DNA from: Sabethes cyaneus
Lineage: Eukaryota; Arthropoda; Insecta; Diptera; Culicidae
NCBI RefSeq assembly: GCF_943734655.1
Contig: NC_071355.1
Location: forward strand, 206,266,939 to 206,330,938
Direction of reading: 5' to 3'
Length of the DNA: 64,000 bases
Below are positions 22,790 to 35,401 of the stretch, piece after piece (position 1 is the stretch's first letter; every line of letters starts with the position of its first letter). The notes under the pieces are model-generated. The model was not told where the DNA came from. It saw only the letters and a program-made list of their open reading frames with translations, and did not search any database. Made by a program: the position numbers and the translations under genes.

Positions 22790-24911
22790 AACCTCCAAAA
22801 TCTACCACATGCCAAATTTGGTTCCATTTGCTTGATTAGTTCTCAAGTTATAAGGAAATTTGAATTTCATTTGTATAGGAGCCCCTCCTCCCCTCCTAAA
22901 GTGGGGAGGGGTCTTAATTCATCATAGAAAAAAATTCTGCCCCATAAAAGCCCCACATGCCAAATTTGGTTCCATTCGCTTGATTAGTACTCAAATTATA
23001 AGGAAACTAGCTGACCCGACAAACTTCGTATTGCCACAAATTAACCTGGGTTGTACCTAAATCATGAATCTCGGATGATCTTTGTCACAATCTCGAGCTT
23101 TGCAAGCCCCCCAGTGGGCGGCGCTTCCGACGGCGGGTCACCGGCAACACTCGCGACCGTCTCGTCCTGAATGATCTAGTGTTACTATAGATAGTTTTTG
23201 TGGTCTTGTATTGACTAATGTTTTATGGAAGAGTCTCGAATTTCTCGAGTTCGATTAGTTTTTGAGTTTCGCAAAAATTTCTGTTTTATTTGTATGAGAG
23301 TCCATATCCCCCTACCACAGGGGTGAGAGGTCTCTAACTATCGTAAAATAAATTCAAGACTCCAAAATCTCCCACATGCCAAATTTGATCCCATTTGATT
23401 GGTTAGTTCTCGAGATAAGAGGAAATTTGCATTTCATTTGTATGGAAGCCCACCCTCTTAAATGGGGAGATAGGCCATAACTCGCTTTCTAAAGAAGAGA
23501 GGGGTCTCAATTCACCATAGAAAAAAATCTTGCGTCCAAAACCACTTACTTGTCAAATTTGGTTCCATTTGCTTGATTAGTTCTCGAGTAATGAGGAAAT
23601 TTGTTTTTCATTTGTATAGGAGCCCCCCCCCCTCTTAAAGTGGGGAAATCCATAGAAAATATACCATAGAAAACATTCTTGCCTACAAAAACACCCACAT
23701 GATAAATTTGGTTCCATTTGCTTCATTAGTTCTAGAGTTATGAGGAAATTTGTATTTCGTTTGTATGAGAGCCCCCCCTCTTAAAAAGGTAAGGGGTTCT
23801 AATTCATCATAGAAAAAATGGTTACCTTCAAAAACACCACATGCCAAATATGGTTCCATTTGCTTGATTAGTTCTCGAATTATGAGGAAATTTGTATTTC
23901 ATTTGTGTAGAAGCACCCCCTCTTAAAGTTGGAAGGGGTCCTAATTCACCATAGAAAATATTTTTGCCTCCAGAAACCTCCACATGCCAAATTTGGTTCT
24001 ATTTGCTTGATTAGTTCTCGAGTTGTGAGGAAATTTGTATTTCATTTGTATAGGAGCCCCCCCCCTCTTAAAGTGGGGAAATCCATAGAAAATATACCAT
24101 AGAAAACATTCTTGCCTACAAAAACACCCACATGATAAATTTGGTTCTATTTGCTTGATTAGTTCTAGAGTTATGAGGAAATTTGTATTTCGTTTGTATG
24201 AGAGCCCCCCCTCTTAAAAAGGTAAGGGCTCCTAATTCATCATAGAAAAAATGGTTACCTTCAAAAACACCACATGCCAAATATGGTTCCATTTGCTTGA
24301 TTAGTTCTCGAGTTATGAGGAAATTTGCATTTCATTTGTATAGGAGCCCCCCTTTCTAAAGTGGAGAGGGGTCCCAATTCATCATAGAAAAAAATTTTGT
24401 CTCCAAAAACACCCACACGCCAAATTTGCTTAATTACTTCTCGAGTTATGAGGAAAATTGTGTTTCTTTGGTACAGCAGCCCCCCCTCTTAAAGTGGGGA
24501 GGGGTCCTAATTCACTATAGAAAATATTCTTGCCCTCAAAAACCTTCACATGCCAAATTTGGTTCCATTTGCTTGATTAGTTCTCGAGTTATGAGGAAAT
24601 TTGTATGGAAGCCCCCCCTTTTAAAGAAGAGAGGAGTTATAATTCCCCTTAAAAAGAGGGGAGGGGTCTCAATTTACCATAGAATAAATTCTTGTCACCG
24701 AAAACACCCACATGCCAAATTTTGTTCTATTTGCTTGATTAGTTGTCGAGTTATGCAGAAATTTGTGTTTCATTTGTATGGGAGCCCCCCCTCTTAGTCG
24801 GGGGAGGGGTTTCTAACCATCACTAAAACCTTTCCTGGCCCCAAAAAATCTCTACATGCATATTTTCATGCCGATTGGTTCAGTAGTTTTCGATTCTATA
24901 AGGAACATACG

Positions 24912-24989
<78 letters not shown>

Positions 24990-25790
24990 AATCCTTCTTT
25001 ATAGATAGATAGATTATGGTATAGATTTGTGTTTCGTTTGTATAGGAGCCCCCCCTCTTAAAGCGGGGAGGGGTCGCAATTTACCATAGAAAATATTCTT
25101 GTCCTCGAAAACTTTCACATATCAAATTTTGTTCCGTTTGCTTGATTAGTTCTCGAGTTATGAGGAAATTTATATTTCATTTGTATAGGAGCCCCCTTTC
25201 TTAAAGTGGGGAGGGGTCCTAATTTATCATAGAAAAAATTTTTGTCTCCAAAAACACTCACATGCCAAATTTGGTTCCATTTGCTTGATTAGTTCTCGAG
25301 TTATGAGGAAATTTGTATTTCGTTTGTATAGGAGCCCCCCTCCTGAAGTGGGGAGGGGTCCTAGTTTACCATAGAAAATATTCTTGCCCTCGAAAACCTT
25401 CACATGCCAAATTTGGTTCCATTTGCTTGATTAGTTCTCGAGCTATAAGGAAATTTGTATTTCATTTGTTGGAGCCCCCCCCCCCTCTTAAAGGGGAGAG
25501 GAGTCATAATTCCCCTTCTAAAGAGGGGAGGGGTCCCAATTCACCATAGAATAAATTCTTGTCACCAAAAACACCCACATGCCAAATTTTGTTCTATTTG
25601 CTTGACTAGTTCTCGAGTTATGCAGAAATTTGTGTTTCATTTGTATGGGAGCCCCCCTCTCAAAGGGGGGGAGGGGTCTCTAACCATCACTAAAACCTTT
25701 ACTGGCCCCAAAAACCTCTACATGCAAATTTTCACGCTGATTGGTTCAGTAGTTTTTGATTCTATAAAGAACATCCCGACAGACAGAAAT
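22790..25790 (+). repeat. Tandem array of about 145-bp units
   Basis: Units run TTCTCGAGTTATGAGGAAAT, TTTGTATAGGAGCCCCCC, CTCTTAAAGTGGGGAGGGG, CACCATAGAAAA, CCACATGCCAAATTTGG, TTCCATTTGCTTGATTAG. Measured spacings between successive TTCTCGAG phrases range from 133 to 162 bp. Every unit contains a C-run/TTAAAG/G-run that can fold into a short GC hairpin. The array spans both nested copies. Confidence 0.9.
22997..25012 (+). mobile_element. AGCTGACCCGAC-family element (inner copy)
   Basis: ACTAGCTGACCCGACAAACT starts in the middle of an outer tandem unit (after CTCAAATTATAAGGAA). The copy ends with a (GACA)n tract and TTTATAGATAGATAGATT, after which the outer unit resumes with ATTTGTGTTTCG. Insertion into a unit at an identifiable phrase shows it is younger than its host copy. 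Its GACA tail spans about 24,911-24,989, about 20 units, against about 596 units in the copy at 46.4 kb. Confidence 0.65.
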
Positions 25791-26036
25791 CCATTTTTAT
25801 ATATAAGAAGATGAACTTGTAAAATCAATCAGTTTTTCTATTTCAGCTCTTTTTCTAATTGTTGTATGACTTGTTCATGTATTACAAACTATTTGTACAG
25901 TAAAAATACACAACTTTGCTGAATTTAGTGTACCTCTATGTTTGCTTGTTTAGGAACTGTAGAACTTTGGTTATGAAAAATACCCTATTTTTGACCCCGA
26001 GTTACTCGACTACCAATAGAAGAATACATTTTAAAC

Positions 26037-26340
26037 CAGTGGTGCCCAGGCATAGGCGTGGTGCGGGCCAAATCTGATCGTCCCTTGAGCACCGCGTGCC
26101 GCAACGACCTGTGACTATTCCTGCGCATACCAAAATATAAAATATGCGGCAGCGAAAACCATTTAGGAATCACCATCGGAAAGGAATTTAGGAAAGGTTT
26201 GAGCCGGAAAGCATCCATAACATGCACGCGTCATTAGGACTAAACTGAGTGACCCCTGTGTCATTTACTCATAAGTCCACCGTCCCTAAGTCCGTGGGCC
26301 GCACGAATTATCCCGAAGGGCCGCAGTTTGGCCATCACTA
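26037..26340. mobile_element. hAT-type MITE, 304 bp
   Basis: Flanked by perfect 8-bp duplications TTTTAAAC (26,029-26,036 and 26,341-26,348). Termini CAGTGGTGCCCAGGC and, complemented, TAGTGATGGCCAAACTGCG are imperfect inverted repeats of the hAT type. The related sequence at 55,390-55,440 has the same surroundings (ACTCGACTA..GGATACATTTAAAACATTTT) without the insertion, an independent empty site. No coding capacity. Confidence 0.8.
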
Positions 26341-26726
26341 TTTTAAACATTTTAAATTTTCCTTATAGTTGGCATTACAATGAATGGCATTACAGGACAT
26401 TATGCATAGTTCAAAAATCTATAAACTAGATCATTACTACGCAATGTATATGTTAAAGAATAATATTTCTTCTTACAACTAACTTTTACTTGCACTTACC
26501 CACATTAATAACAACTTACTCGGCAATTTTATGAGTGCTTCGATTTTGTTCAAATTTTGTAAACTTGTTCAATTTCCAAAATTTTTATGTAAACCAATAC
26601 ACTACGCAACGTTAACCAATAGATGAATTATGTTCCGAAGACGTGTCGATTTCTATCTCAAATAGCAAGTAAGACCGTATAACAAAGGTTCATTTCACCA
26701 CTAGGTAGATTAAATCAGGTTTTGCC

Positions 26727-27600
<874 letters not shown>

Positions 27601-27625
27601 AAATGTTGATTGTATTCAATGTGTG

Positions 27626-27782
27626 TGATGTATGTGTGTATGTATGTATGTATGTATGTACGTATGTATGTATGTATGTATGTATGTATGTATGTATGTA
27701 TGTATGTATGTATGTATGTATGTATGTATGTATGTATGTATGTATGTATGTATGTATGTGTGTGTATGTATGTGTGTATGTG
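27626..27782 (+). repeat. (TATG)n microsatellite
   Basis: About 37 tetranucleotide units with one CGTATG change near 27,660 and TGTG interruptions at both ends. Confidence 0.95.
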
Positions 27783-28660
27783 ATGTTTTTAAATTTGCAT
27801 TGAAATTCAAGAGAAGTGAGAAACATGCCAATTGTCTGAAGTTTTTGAAGCCTCTTAGTGGAATACGAACTTTGAATTTAAGGAAAAGATAAAACTTTTA
27901 CCGACTAAATTCCACTATTTAATATTTATTCGCGACAGATACTTATACGCTTTGAAATAAGACACTGATGAAGCCTGCACGTCGCCGTCGTAGTTGAATT
28001 ACGTATCTGTTGCAAATGAATATTAAATAGTGGGATTCACTCGAAGAGTTTTTTTCTTTTCTTTGATTTCAGATTTCAATTGTCATTTTCTTCACTTGCT
28101 GTTACTCACAATTGTACAAGAAAAGCAAATAGCGAAGAAAAGCAGTTAATTTAAGCATGTAGGTATAGTGGTGTATAGGATTAAAAATACTAGTGAGTTG
28201 ATTTTTGCAAATATATTTATACAAATTTCAAACAAATTTTGCGCATCAATAGATGCTCTTTTCAATCAATAGATAGGTACTAGAACTTAGAAATGTTATA
28301 TGAAAAATAGGAAGTAAACGTTGCACGGTAGTAATTTTGTAAGATTTGTTTTCGTTAGTGACATTTTAAAGGACAGATGTCTTATGTCATGTATCATGTT
28401 TTAATAAAAAATCAAAAATGACAAGCACTGGAAATCATGTCGATCATATTTCCTATTTTCAAGCATGCTTATGGCGCATTTTTCGACCTCGTCTTGTTTT
28501 CCTAACCCATTAACATTGTAAAAACGATGCGATCAAGCTAATGACTATCTTTTCATGAAAGTACATTCAAAAGAAGCTTAATTTGAATGAATATGAACAT
28601 ATGGTACTACCACCGCCTTAGCAGAACATCCGTTCATAGCAATGAGCCTATCATGTCAAA
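27783..28660. other. No gene recognised
   Basis: AT-rich. TTCCACTATTTAATATTTATTCG at 27,908 and its approximate complement near 28,015 form a weak inverted repeat around about 100 bp. Nothing else could be supported. Confidence 0.4.
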
Positions 28661-28664
28661 AACT

Positions 28665-29672
28665 TCAAGGTATACAGCCCTAAGGGTTGTACGAAAAAGT
28701 GACGTAGGACTATATCAGATCTTCAGGTCAAAGACTAATGTTAACTGCATTTTTGGCATATGTATGTTTATGAGAATCTGTGAGCGCCATTGTTTAAGTG
28801 AATTTTTAAAAGAGAAGAACGAAATATTCAGATTCAATTCTTCATTGAATGCAATGGTGGCTTTGAAAATAAATGGACGGGGACTCATAAGTACAACGCC
28901 TGCAACCATTGAGACATAGAGATTTCTTTTAATTGTATGTTCCATTTGTATGTATGTATTTGGTTCCATTTGCTTGATTAGTTCCAGAGTTATGAAGAAA
29001 TTTTTATTCCATTAGTATGGAAGCCCCCCCTCTTAGAAGGAGAAGGGGTCTCAGTACACAATAGAAAAAATTCTTACCTCCAAGAACCCCCACATGCCAA
29101 ATTTCGTTCCTTTTGCTTGATTAGTTTTCGAATTATGAGGAAATTTGTATATTATTTGTATGAGAGCCCCCCTTCCTAAAGATGGAAGGGCTCTCAATTC
29201 ACCATAGAAAAATTGTTGCCTTTTGAAACCCCCATATGCCAAATTTGGTTGCATTTGCTTCAATAGTTCGAGATTTATGAGGAAATTTGTATTTCATTTG
29301 TATGGGAGCCCCCCCTCTTAGAATTGGAAGGGGTCTCAGTACACTATAGAAAAAATTCTTACCTTCAAAAACCCCCACATGCCAAATTTGGTTACTTTTG
29401 CTTGATTAGTTTTTAAGTTATGAGAAAATTTGTTTATTATTTGTATGGGAGCCCCCCTCTTACGCCCTCCATAAAATTATTCTGTTACCTCCTCCATAAA
29501 ATTGCTGATCATTTTATCTATCCAACGACACATACATTCTATAGCTTCGTTTAGTAGTTTAGTAGTTATTAGCATTTGAAATCTTTCATTCAAACGTTAC
29601 ACTTCTATTTTCGTTTTCACAAAGTGCTACCCAGTCCCAGTATAGTAAACAAAGACGTAGTCCTACGTCAAA
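28665..29672 (+). mobile_element. Element with GACGTAGGAC ends, about 1 kb
   Basis: The left end AAGGTATACAGCCCTAAGGG..GTGACGTAGGACTA and the right end CAGTATAGTAAACAAAG then GACGTAGTCCTACGTCAAAA are the same pair seen at 4,790 and 8,724-8,765. The right end inverted is TTTTGACGTAGGACTACGTC, also the left end of the histone-bearing repeat. Inside, 28,950-29,470 holds tandem units of the AGCTGACCCGAC family. Confidence 0.45.
28950..29470 (+). repeat. Short array of about 145-bp units
   Basis: Three to four units (TTCCATTTGCTTGATTAG, GGAGCCCCCCCTCTTAGAA, CCCCACATGCCAAATTTG) like those at 22.8-25.8 kb, without recognisable ends of the parent element. Confidence 0.8.
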
Positions 29673-31400
29673 AGAGTTGTACATATTCAACGATCGGTCA
29701 TGCTTCCCAACTCTTGTATGAAGGGCCAAAAGGGAATTGGTCGGCAAGCAACATCACTTACACGTACCAGGGGTTTAGAGAATCTCCTTCCAAGAGCTAA
29801 GTCGCCTGAGTCAATCTTTGAATAAGCCGTCTTAATGCAGAATGACTCCAGCAGGTGGGGAGAAGAGCCCGCTCATTATCCACTATGTGTTGTTAATCGG
29901 GCCAAGCAAGATTAACCCTAGGAAGTTGACTGTTTCACTCTCCCTAGGCACACCGCTTCAAACAAGTGCTCTGATGGTCCCTCCCTCTTCCCGATTCTAG
30001 TTTATTTATTTAATACAGGTATTATATTTAATTGTATTTTATAATATAAGTAGATAAGAAAATAAGTAACATTACCTTTTTAAGTCTGTACCTACACATT
30101 TGTTTTATTATGTGATACAACATCTATATCCAATATTAGTTTCTTGTACCAAGAACTCTGTTGCAATTGAGCCCTGTTAGCGTTGTAGACTTCCTCAGAG
30201 TGCTTGTAACCTGTTCATACTTGATCCTAAAAAGAAAGTGAAAAACAAAAGAGACCAGAAAACCAGGAGAAGGCACAGCGATGGTTTTTTCCTATCCCCG
30301 TGACGATTCCAGCATTGTGTATTACCCCTTGGTTCTTGTGAATTCTGTACCTATAATGAAATATAATGAAATATTCAAAAGAAGCTTAATTTTCATGCAA
30401 AAATAATTATCTAAAGGAGCGCCAGCTAAGAAAAAGTTCAATTTCTCTTTTTCATATCTAATGCACTATTCAGTGCAAGGGCACTATAATTCGACCTATG
30501 AAACCAACGCATGGCTAACAAATTGCAATATATCGTCCAAATAACGCCGTTTTTTCGAAAATGTGATAGAATACTAGAAAAGGATATATACTCAATTAAC
30601 ATTTAAAAGGAAATAAGTGTACGATGTATATTTTTCACTCATTTTCTCGTTTCAATTCAATATCCCATTGGGTTAATTTTCGACCCCTTGTTTTAGTTTT
30701 CGACCCTTACGTGTTCTAATATTCGACCCAAGTACACAGTAATGTATTTTCAAAGCTGAGGGTCGTTTAAATTGATGAATTTAATGCAAAAAAATAACTG
30801 CAACATTTCTGTAATATAACATTGGTATTATTTTTTTTAGACTAAACCGTAAACCGTTTTAATAGACTATTTCGATTACCCTTCTCCTTTGAATGAATAG
30901 ATGGAAAAAAAAACGCCTGAAATCATACAATTACTTTCGGGTCTGGATGCTTTCCACTTGCATAGCTTTTGAACGATGGATCGAAACATGAAACAAGCGG
31001 ATTTGAAAGCATACAGCGGACTGTTTCGACCGGTCGAAATCTAGAACACAAACAGTTTCGCGTTTCAATTTTCGTACTGTTTCAAACGTCTGTAATTACA
31101 TCATAAAAAACAAATATGCACTGCCACAAATGAAAATTTGACAGAATTATTGCCTTTTAGTTGTATAATAACATATTGCATGAATTCAGTGTCCTTATAT
31201 ACACAATTTATGGCAATTTTAATTCCGTATCTGTTATCACTAGACGAAAAAAAAACACTCGAACTCCAGTCCCAGTTTGAAAACAACCAAAACAAATTTT
31301 GGTGGGGTATTGCAAAATTTCTAACAAAATAATAACCTTGACAATATCCTAAATAATAGCTTTTCTCTACCTTTTTCTTAGCAATCTATTTGATGAATGT
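29673..31400. other. No gene recognised
   Basis: 29,690-30,350 is less AT-rich, with phrases such as GTCTGTACCTACACATTTG, and could be the 3' end of a non-LTR element, but I cannot show it. 30,640-30,730 repeats TTCGACCC several times. No supported coding region or RNA gene. Confidence 0.4.
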
Positions 31401-31429
31401 TTCAGTAGTGGTGCGAAAACTAGCACAGC

Positions 31430-32661
31430 ATTATGAGCCAGAAATTAAAATTTCGGGACAAATATATTTGCGGTTAAACGGCATGTCTCAGCTCAATGTG
31501 GTCTTCGGCAACTTATTGAATGAAAAAATGATGCACCTTTTGAAGGGGTCGTCCAACATTTCTTCTTGTAACATGTTTATTTCAACAGACAGCTCAATGT
31601 GATGTTCTAGACAACATTTCGCACATAAAAGAGGAATATTTTTGCTGAAGACTGTTTTGCTTTTTCTGCATTAATTAATAAGATATAACTGTTTTTAGGC
31701 TAAAAACCGTCTGATGAAAAATGTGTATTTTTTCAAGGGTGGTGTCTTCGGAGAAGTAAAATAATAAAATATAGCGCATCTTCCTGCACTATTAGGGTGA
31801 CCATGAACTCACCTATTAGGGTGATACAAACTTTTGTATTCTTAAATAATTAAAAAAAAAAAGTTTTTTTCTCCAAAAGTTGCAGAACATACTAAAATAA
31901 GCAACTTTGCTGAATAAAGTAACTATCTATCTTTTACCGGTTGCGAAATATAATGATGTGTTAAAAAAGAGCACTTAAAAATCAATTACACTCAATAACT
32001 TTGCACACGATTATTTTATTGCTTTCAAATGTTCTACAAAGTTATTCAGTAAGTTTAAATACATATTTTCTGTGAAGACTGTTTGACGCTAGGACGCATA
32101 TTTATTAAGTTATAAAATATATGAAAAAAGATCCGCACTATTCCCAAGTATTCCTAGCCATGGTATTCCCAGGTATTCTCTGAAATACACATTTGGGCAG
32201 ATAGCTTTAATAATTACCGACAAATTGGTATGCAAACTAATTTTAGATTCTTGCAGATGGCTAAGATATTCGGATTTTTCATCAGACGGTTTTTAACCTA
32301 AAATCAGTTATATCTTATTTATTAATGCATATAAAGCAAAACAGTCTTCAGCAAAAATATTCCTCTTTTATGTGCAAACTATTTTCTAGAACAGCACATT
32401 GAGCTGTCTGTTGAAATAAACATGTTACAAGAAGAAATGTGATTTATGGGGTCGTTTATAAACAAAGGTATATTGCTGAAAATGCGTAAAAGGTAGAAGT
32501 TTCATATCTTCAGAAAAAATACTTGAAATTGGTTTATATTTAATATTTTGAAACCGAAAAGGTGAAAAAAAGTTTACTCGAAAAGTTATTACTTAAATTG
32601 TTGTTTAAGTAACGCTTAAATATTGGACGACCCATTCAAAATATGCATCAATTTTTTATTC
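31430..32661. repeat. Foldback repeat that is the target of copy III
   Basis: 31,555-31,725 (ACAGACAGCTCAATGTG ... AAAACCGTCTGATGAAAAAT) is inverted at 32,277-32,440. The sequence TGTCTCAGCTCAATGTGG..TTCGGCAACTTATTGAAT at 31,480-31,520 reappears inverted, split by copy III of the histone-bearing repeat: ..CATCAATTTTTTATTCAA just before 32,662 and AAGTTGCCGAAGACCAC just after 36,042. That split shows copy III inserted into this repeat. Confidence 0.65.
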
Positions 32662-33451
32662 AAAAAAAATCAGAGGGGTTGTGCACAAGACACGACCGCA
32701 TAGGTGACGTAGGACCACGTAAGTCTCTTTGTAGCGATAGTAGGATGTATCCATGTATATAATAATACGATTCTTCATGTATACAAGCTACACCCGTAAC
32801 GGTCATCAAAATAGAAACATTGTATACATTCAATCCTCAACCGATTTTGGAGTTATATCCATGAATTGGGTATTTTAGCGGTATTTAAATTCTCACATAT
32901 TATGATAATATATGATGTCACTGTAAAGTCACATGAAGACTTTTTCAAATTTGACGAGTGAAAGTAATAAAAAAAGCATTTTTTTCATTTAAAATTTTTT
33001 TTTAGGATAAGACGATATCTTATAAGTAAACCATTTTTCTTCTCAGCTCGCCTTAGACAACACAGTGGATAGATAAACTATGGTCATCAGCCGATACAGG
33101 TTTCATATGGGAGCTGTCAAAAGCTTGGTCAAAATGAAAAGCTCTATCAGAAAGATAGAAGAGAGGAAGAGAACTTCTGACATCATTTCAATCAATCGAT
33201 TTGGTTGATATCTGTCAAACAGCAAATCATTCTATTTTTGATTTTTATTAATTTTTTCAACAAATATTCACTTAATTGAAATAAAAAAAGAACTGTTAGA
33301 TTCAGAAAACGACGGGTTATTAAATGAGGCAAAAAAAGCAACTTTTTTGGGAAAATTAAAATACCCAATTGATTGAATCTATTTTATTAAAACGAAACCA
33401 AGTTAGTAACTAAACCAAACAGTAAATAAATTTGTATGATATGTTTCTACG

Positions 33452-33814
33452 TTGAATAGTGCTTTTCCTTTGGTAATCGGTAGACGGTACGCGCGAGTTT
33501 TCAAAAAGTTGAAAATTTTGCGCAACTTTTCTGCGGCTTACAAAAGGACACGGATAAAGCATTTACAACCTGCAGACGTATTGGAAGTCGCAGAAAATGT
33601 CACCTGTGACCAGAAAACTTATTACCGTCTTTGGTTGGTCGTCCGCAATGGCGAAAAATTCAACTTTTCCCTCGTTGACTGTGTTAATTATGGTATTAAC
33701 TGGGCAAGAAAATATAATAAACTCTTCAATCGTTGTGTGGTCCTTAAAAGGACCGATTGTTTGATTATCATAACTCCTGCTTGCAATAAACTTGCACTAA
33801 CGCATTTAACGTAA
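33452..33814 (+). CDS. Possible divergent H2A-like ORF, copy III
   Basis: The same 120-codon frame as at 15,632-15,994, with no difference seen in the predicted protein. Upstream, the frame opens after a TGA near 33,435 with no ATG. H2A-like phrases FPLVIGRRYARV, ADVLEVAEN and RNGEKFNFSL are listed under the partner. Preservation proves little, because the two copies are recent duplicates. Downstream on the opposite strand lie the H2A/H2B chimera and its hairpin (33,739-33,754). Confidence 0.35.
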   Translation: MNSAFPLVIGRRYARVFKKLKILRNFSAAYKRTRIKHLQPADVLEVAENVTCDQKTYYRLWLVVRNGEKFNFSLVDCVNYGINWARKYNKLFNRCVVLKRTDCLIIITPACNKLALTHLT

Positions 33815-34111
33815 TTCTCTGTTCGGTAAATTGGAGTACCGATAACCGCTAACCAGGCACGGCTTGTTGCAACGGACCAACCGGAAAGCCTCAGCAGCTA
33901 TGAGATCAACGAAACCGTTCGTGTATGGTCCTGAATCACGAGAAATACCACTCCAAGTGGCCAGCTGCAAGTGACGTGGGATGCTTCTGGTCGTTTTGTT
34001 GTCGCGAGCAGCATATTTCCTGCCAATTCCAGGACTTCAGCAGCCAACTATGCCATCACGGCAACGAAATGAACCACCAGCAACAAGCGAACAGCAGCGC
34101 GAGGTGATCGG
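33806..34111 (-). pseudogene. H2B/H2A/H2B chimeric fragment, copy III
   Basis: Mirror of 15,335-15,640: H2A LAAEVLELAGN and RDNKTTRSIPRHLQLA joined to H2B DSGPYTNGFVDLIAAEAF. There are no extra breaks relative to its partner. Confidence 0.75.
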
Positions 34112-34253
34112 TTAAAATTATTGCAAAGAAGCGAATAATAAGATCAATCTAAGTTAAATAGAATTTAAATCTGTGAGTGAAAATTCCTCAAATCTTCATG
34201 AACAAATGTTTCGTTCTTAAAAGAACGGTTTTTCAACGTGATATGCTGGAAAT

Positions 34254-34516
34254 TTAAGCCTTCTTTTCCCGTCTTCTTGGGCAGCAACAAAACAGTTTGA
34301 ATGTTCGAAAAGACACTTCTCATAGCAGCGGTGACACGGGACAGCAATTTGTTCAACTCTTCGCTGTTGCGGATGGCCAGCTGCAAGTGACGATAATTCT
34401 GATCGTTTCGTTGTCGCGAGCAGCATTTGTTCTCCCAATTCCAGAACTCCTGTCGCCAGATAGTCCATCACGGCAGCGAAATGAGTGCTTCAGCTCCAAC
34501 ACACGGTCAGCCGCCA
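34254..34516 (-). pseudogene. Histone H2A fragment, copy III (nearer)
   Basis: Mirror of 14,930-15,192, with AAVMDYLATGVLELGEQ, LQLAIRNSEELNKLL and the native stop. The histone-type hairpin is at 34,212-34,227. Confidence 0.8.
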
Positions 34517-34895
34517 ATGAACACGTGCACGAATCGTACGTGACTTCCGTTTGCCTGGCAAACGATGTTGGCACTAGCTTAGCTAGCGTTTGAATAATGC
34601 TATTCGCCGGCTTACCACGTATTATGTACCAGAGCAAGCGACAAGCAACGCCCATTTTTCTTGGTTCTTCATTCTATCATCTACGTGAAATAAAAAATAG
34701 AGCATTTCAATTTCAGTCTGAACAAAAGAGCAAAGCTACCAGTGAGCCGTTCGCCTTTTGCTGCTAAAGAAAAATTACGCTGCGTATTATTACTGTATGA
34801 ATAAATTTGTGTTGCTAAGATGCAAAAGATGTTACTAAAACTCTTCCATTTGATTAAATCCAATTTCATTTATTTTGACGCTTGACCAAATACAT

Positions 34896-34974
34896 TTACT
34901 TGGAGCTAGTATATTTGTTGGCCGCAACCAGCGTCCAGCAGCAACAAGCGAACAGCAGCGCGAGGTGATCGGTT
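34896..34974 (-). pseudogene. Histone H2B C-terminus, copy III
   Basis: Mirror of 14,472-14,550: ITSR-like sequence, then AANKYTSSK and the stop at 34,896-34,898. Confidence 0.75.
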
Positions 34975-35114
34975 AAAATTATTGCAAAGAAGCGAATAAT
35001 CAGATCAATCTAAGTTAAATAGTATTTAAATCTGTGAGTGAAAATTCCTCAAATCTTCATGAACAAATGTTTCGTTCTTAAAAGAACGGTTTTTCAACGT
35101 GATATGCTGGAAAT

Positions 35115-35401
35115 TTAAGCCTTCTTTTCCGTCTTCTTGGGCAGTAACAAAACAGTTTGAATGTTCGAAAAGACACTTCTCATAGCAGCGGTGACACGGG
35201 ACAGCAATTTGTTCAACTCTTCGCTGTTGCGGATGGCCAGCTGCAAGTGACGATAATTCTGATCGTTTCGTTGTCGCGAGCAGCATTTGTCCTCCCAATT
35301 CCAGAACTCCTGTTGCCAGATATTTCATCACGGCAGCGATCATTGAGTGCTCCTGCTCCAACACCTCGCTTGGTGAATTTGCATGTCTTCGTTGCCTTAT
35401 C
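35115..35401 (-). pseudogene. Histone H2A fragment, copy III (farther)
   Basis: Mirror of 14,045-14,331. The hairpin CGTTCTTTTAAGAACG lies at 35,073-35,088 on the minus strand, 26-27 nt past the stop. One codon in the last quarter differs from its partner. Confidence 0.85.

Larger units (their letters stand above)
21783..25811 (+). mobile_element. AGCTGACCCGAC-family element (outer copy)
   Basis: Begins CTAGCTGACCCGACAAACTT, has a GC-rich block (CCCCAGTGGGCGGCGCGGTC, 22,550), then tandem units of about 145 bp, and ends with TTGATTCTATAAAGAAC, GACAGACAGAAATCC and ATATATA at 25,811. It splits the TG-repeat element at 21,782/25,812. A second, younger copy lies inside it (22,997-25,012). No protein-coding frame is credible: the frames with ISSRVMRKF-type phrases are just translations of the tandem units. 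Confidence 0.65.

Noticed and set aside
24426..24797. Open frames with repeated HAKFGSICLISSRVMRKF-type phrases (also 25.3-25.8 and 48.9-51 kb)
   Set aside because: They reflect the about 145-bp tandem units; phase changes between units and no consistent start argue against a protein.
22790..25790. CRISPR-like array of regular repeats
   Set aside because: Units are about 145 bp of continuous similarity without unique spacers, in a eukaryotic transposon context.
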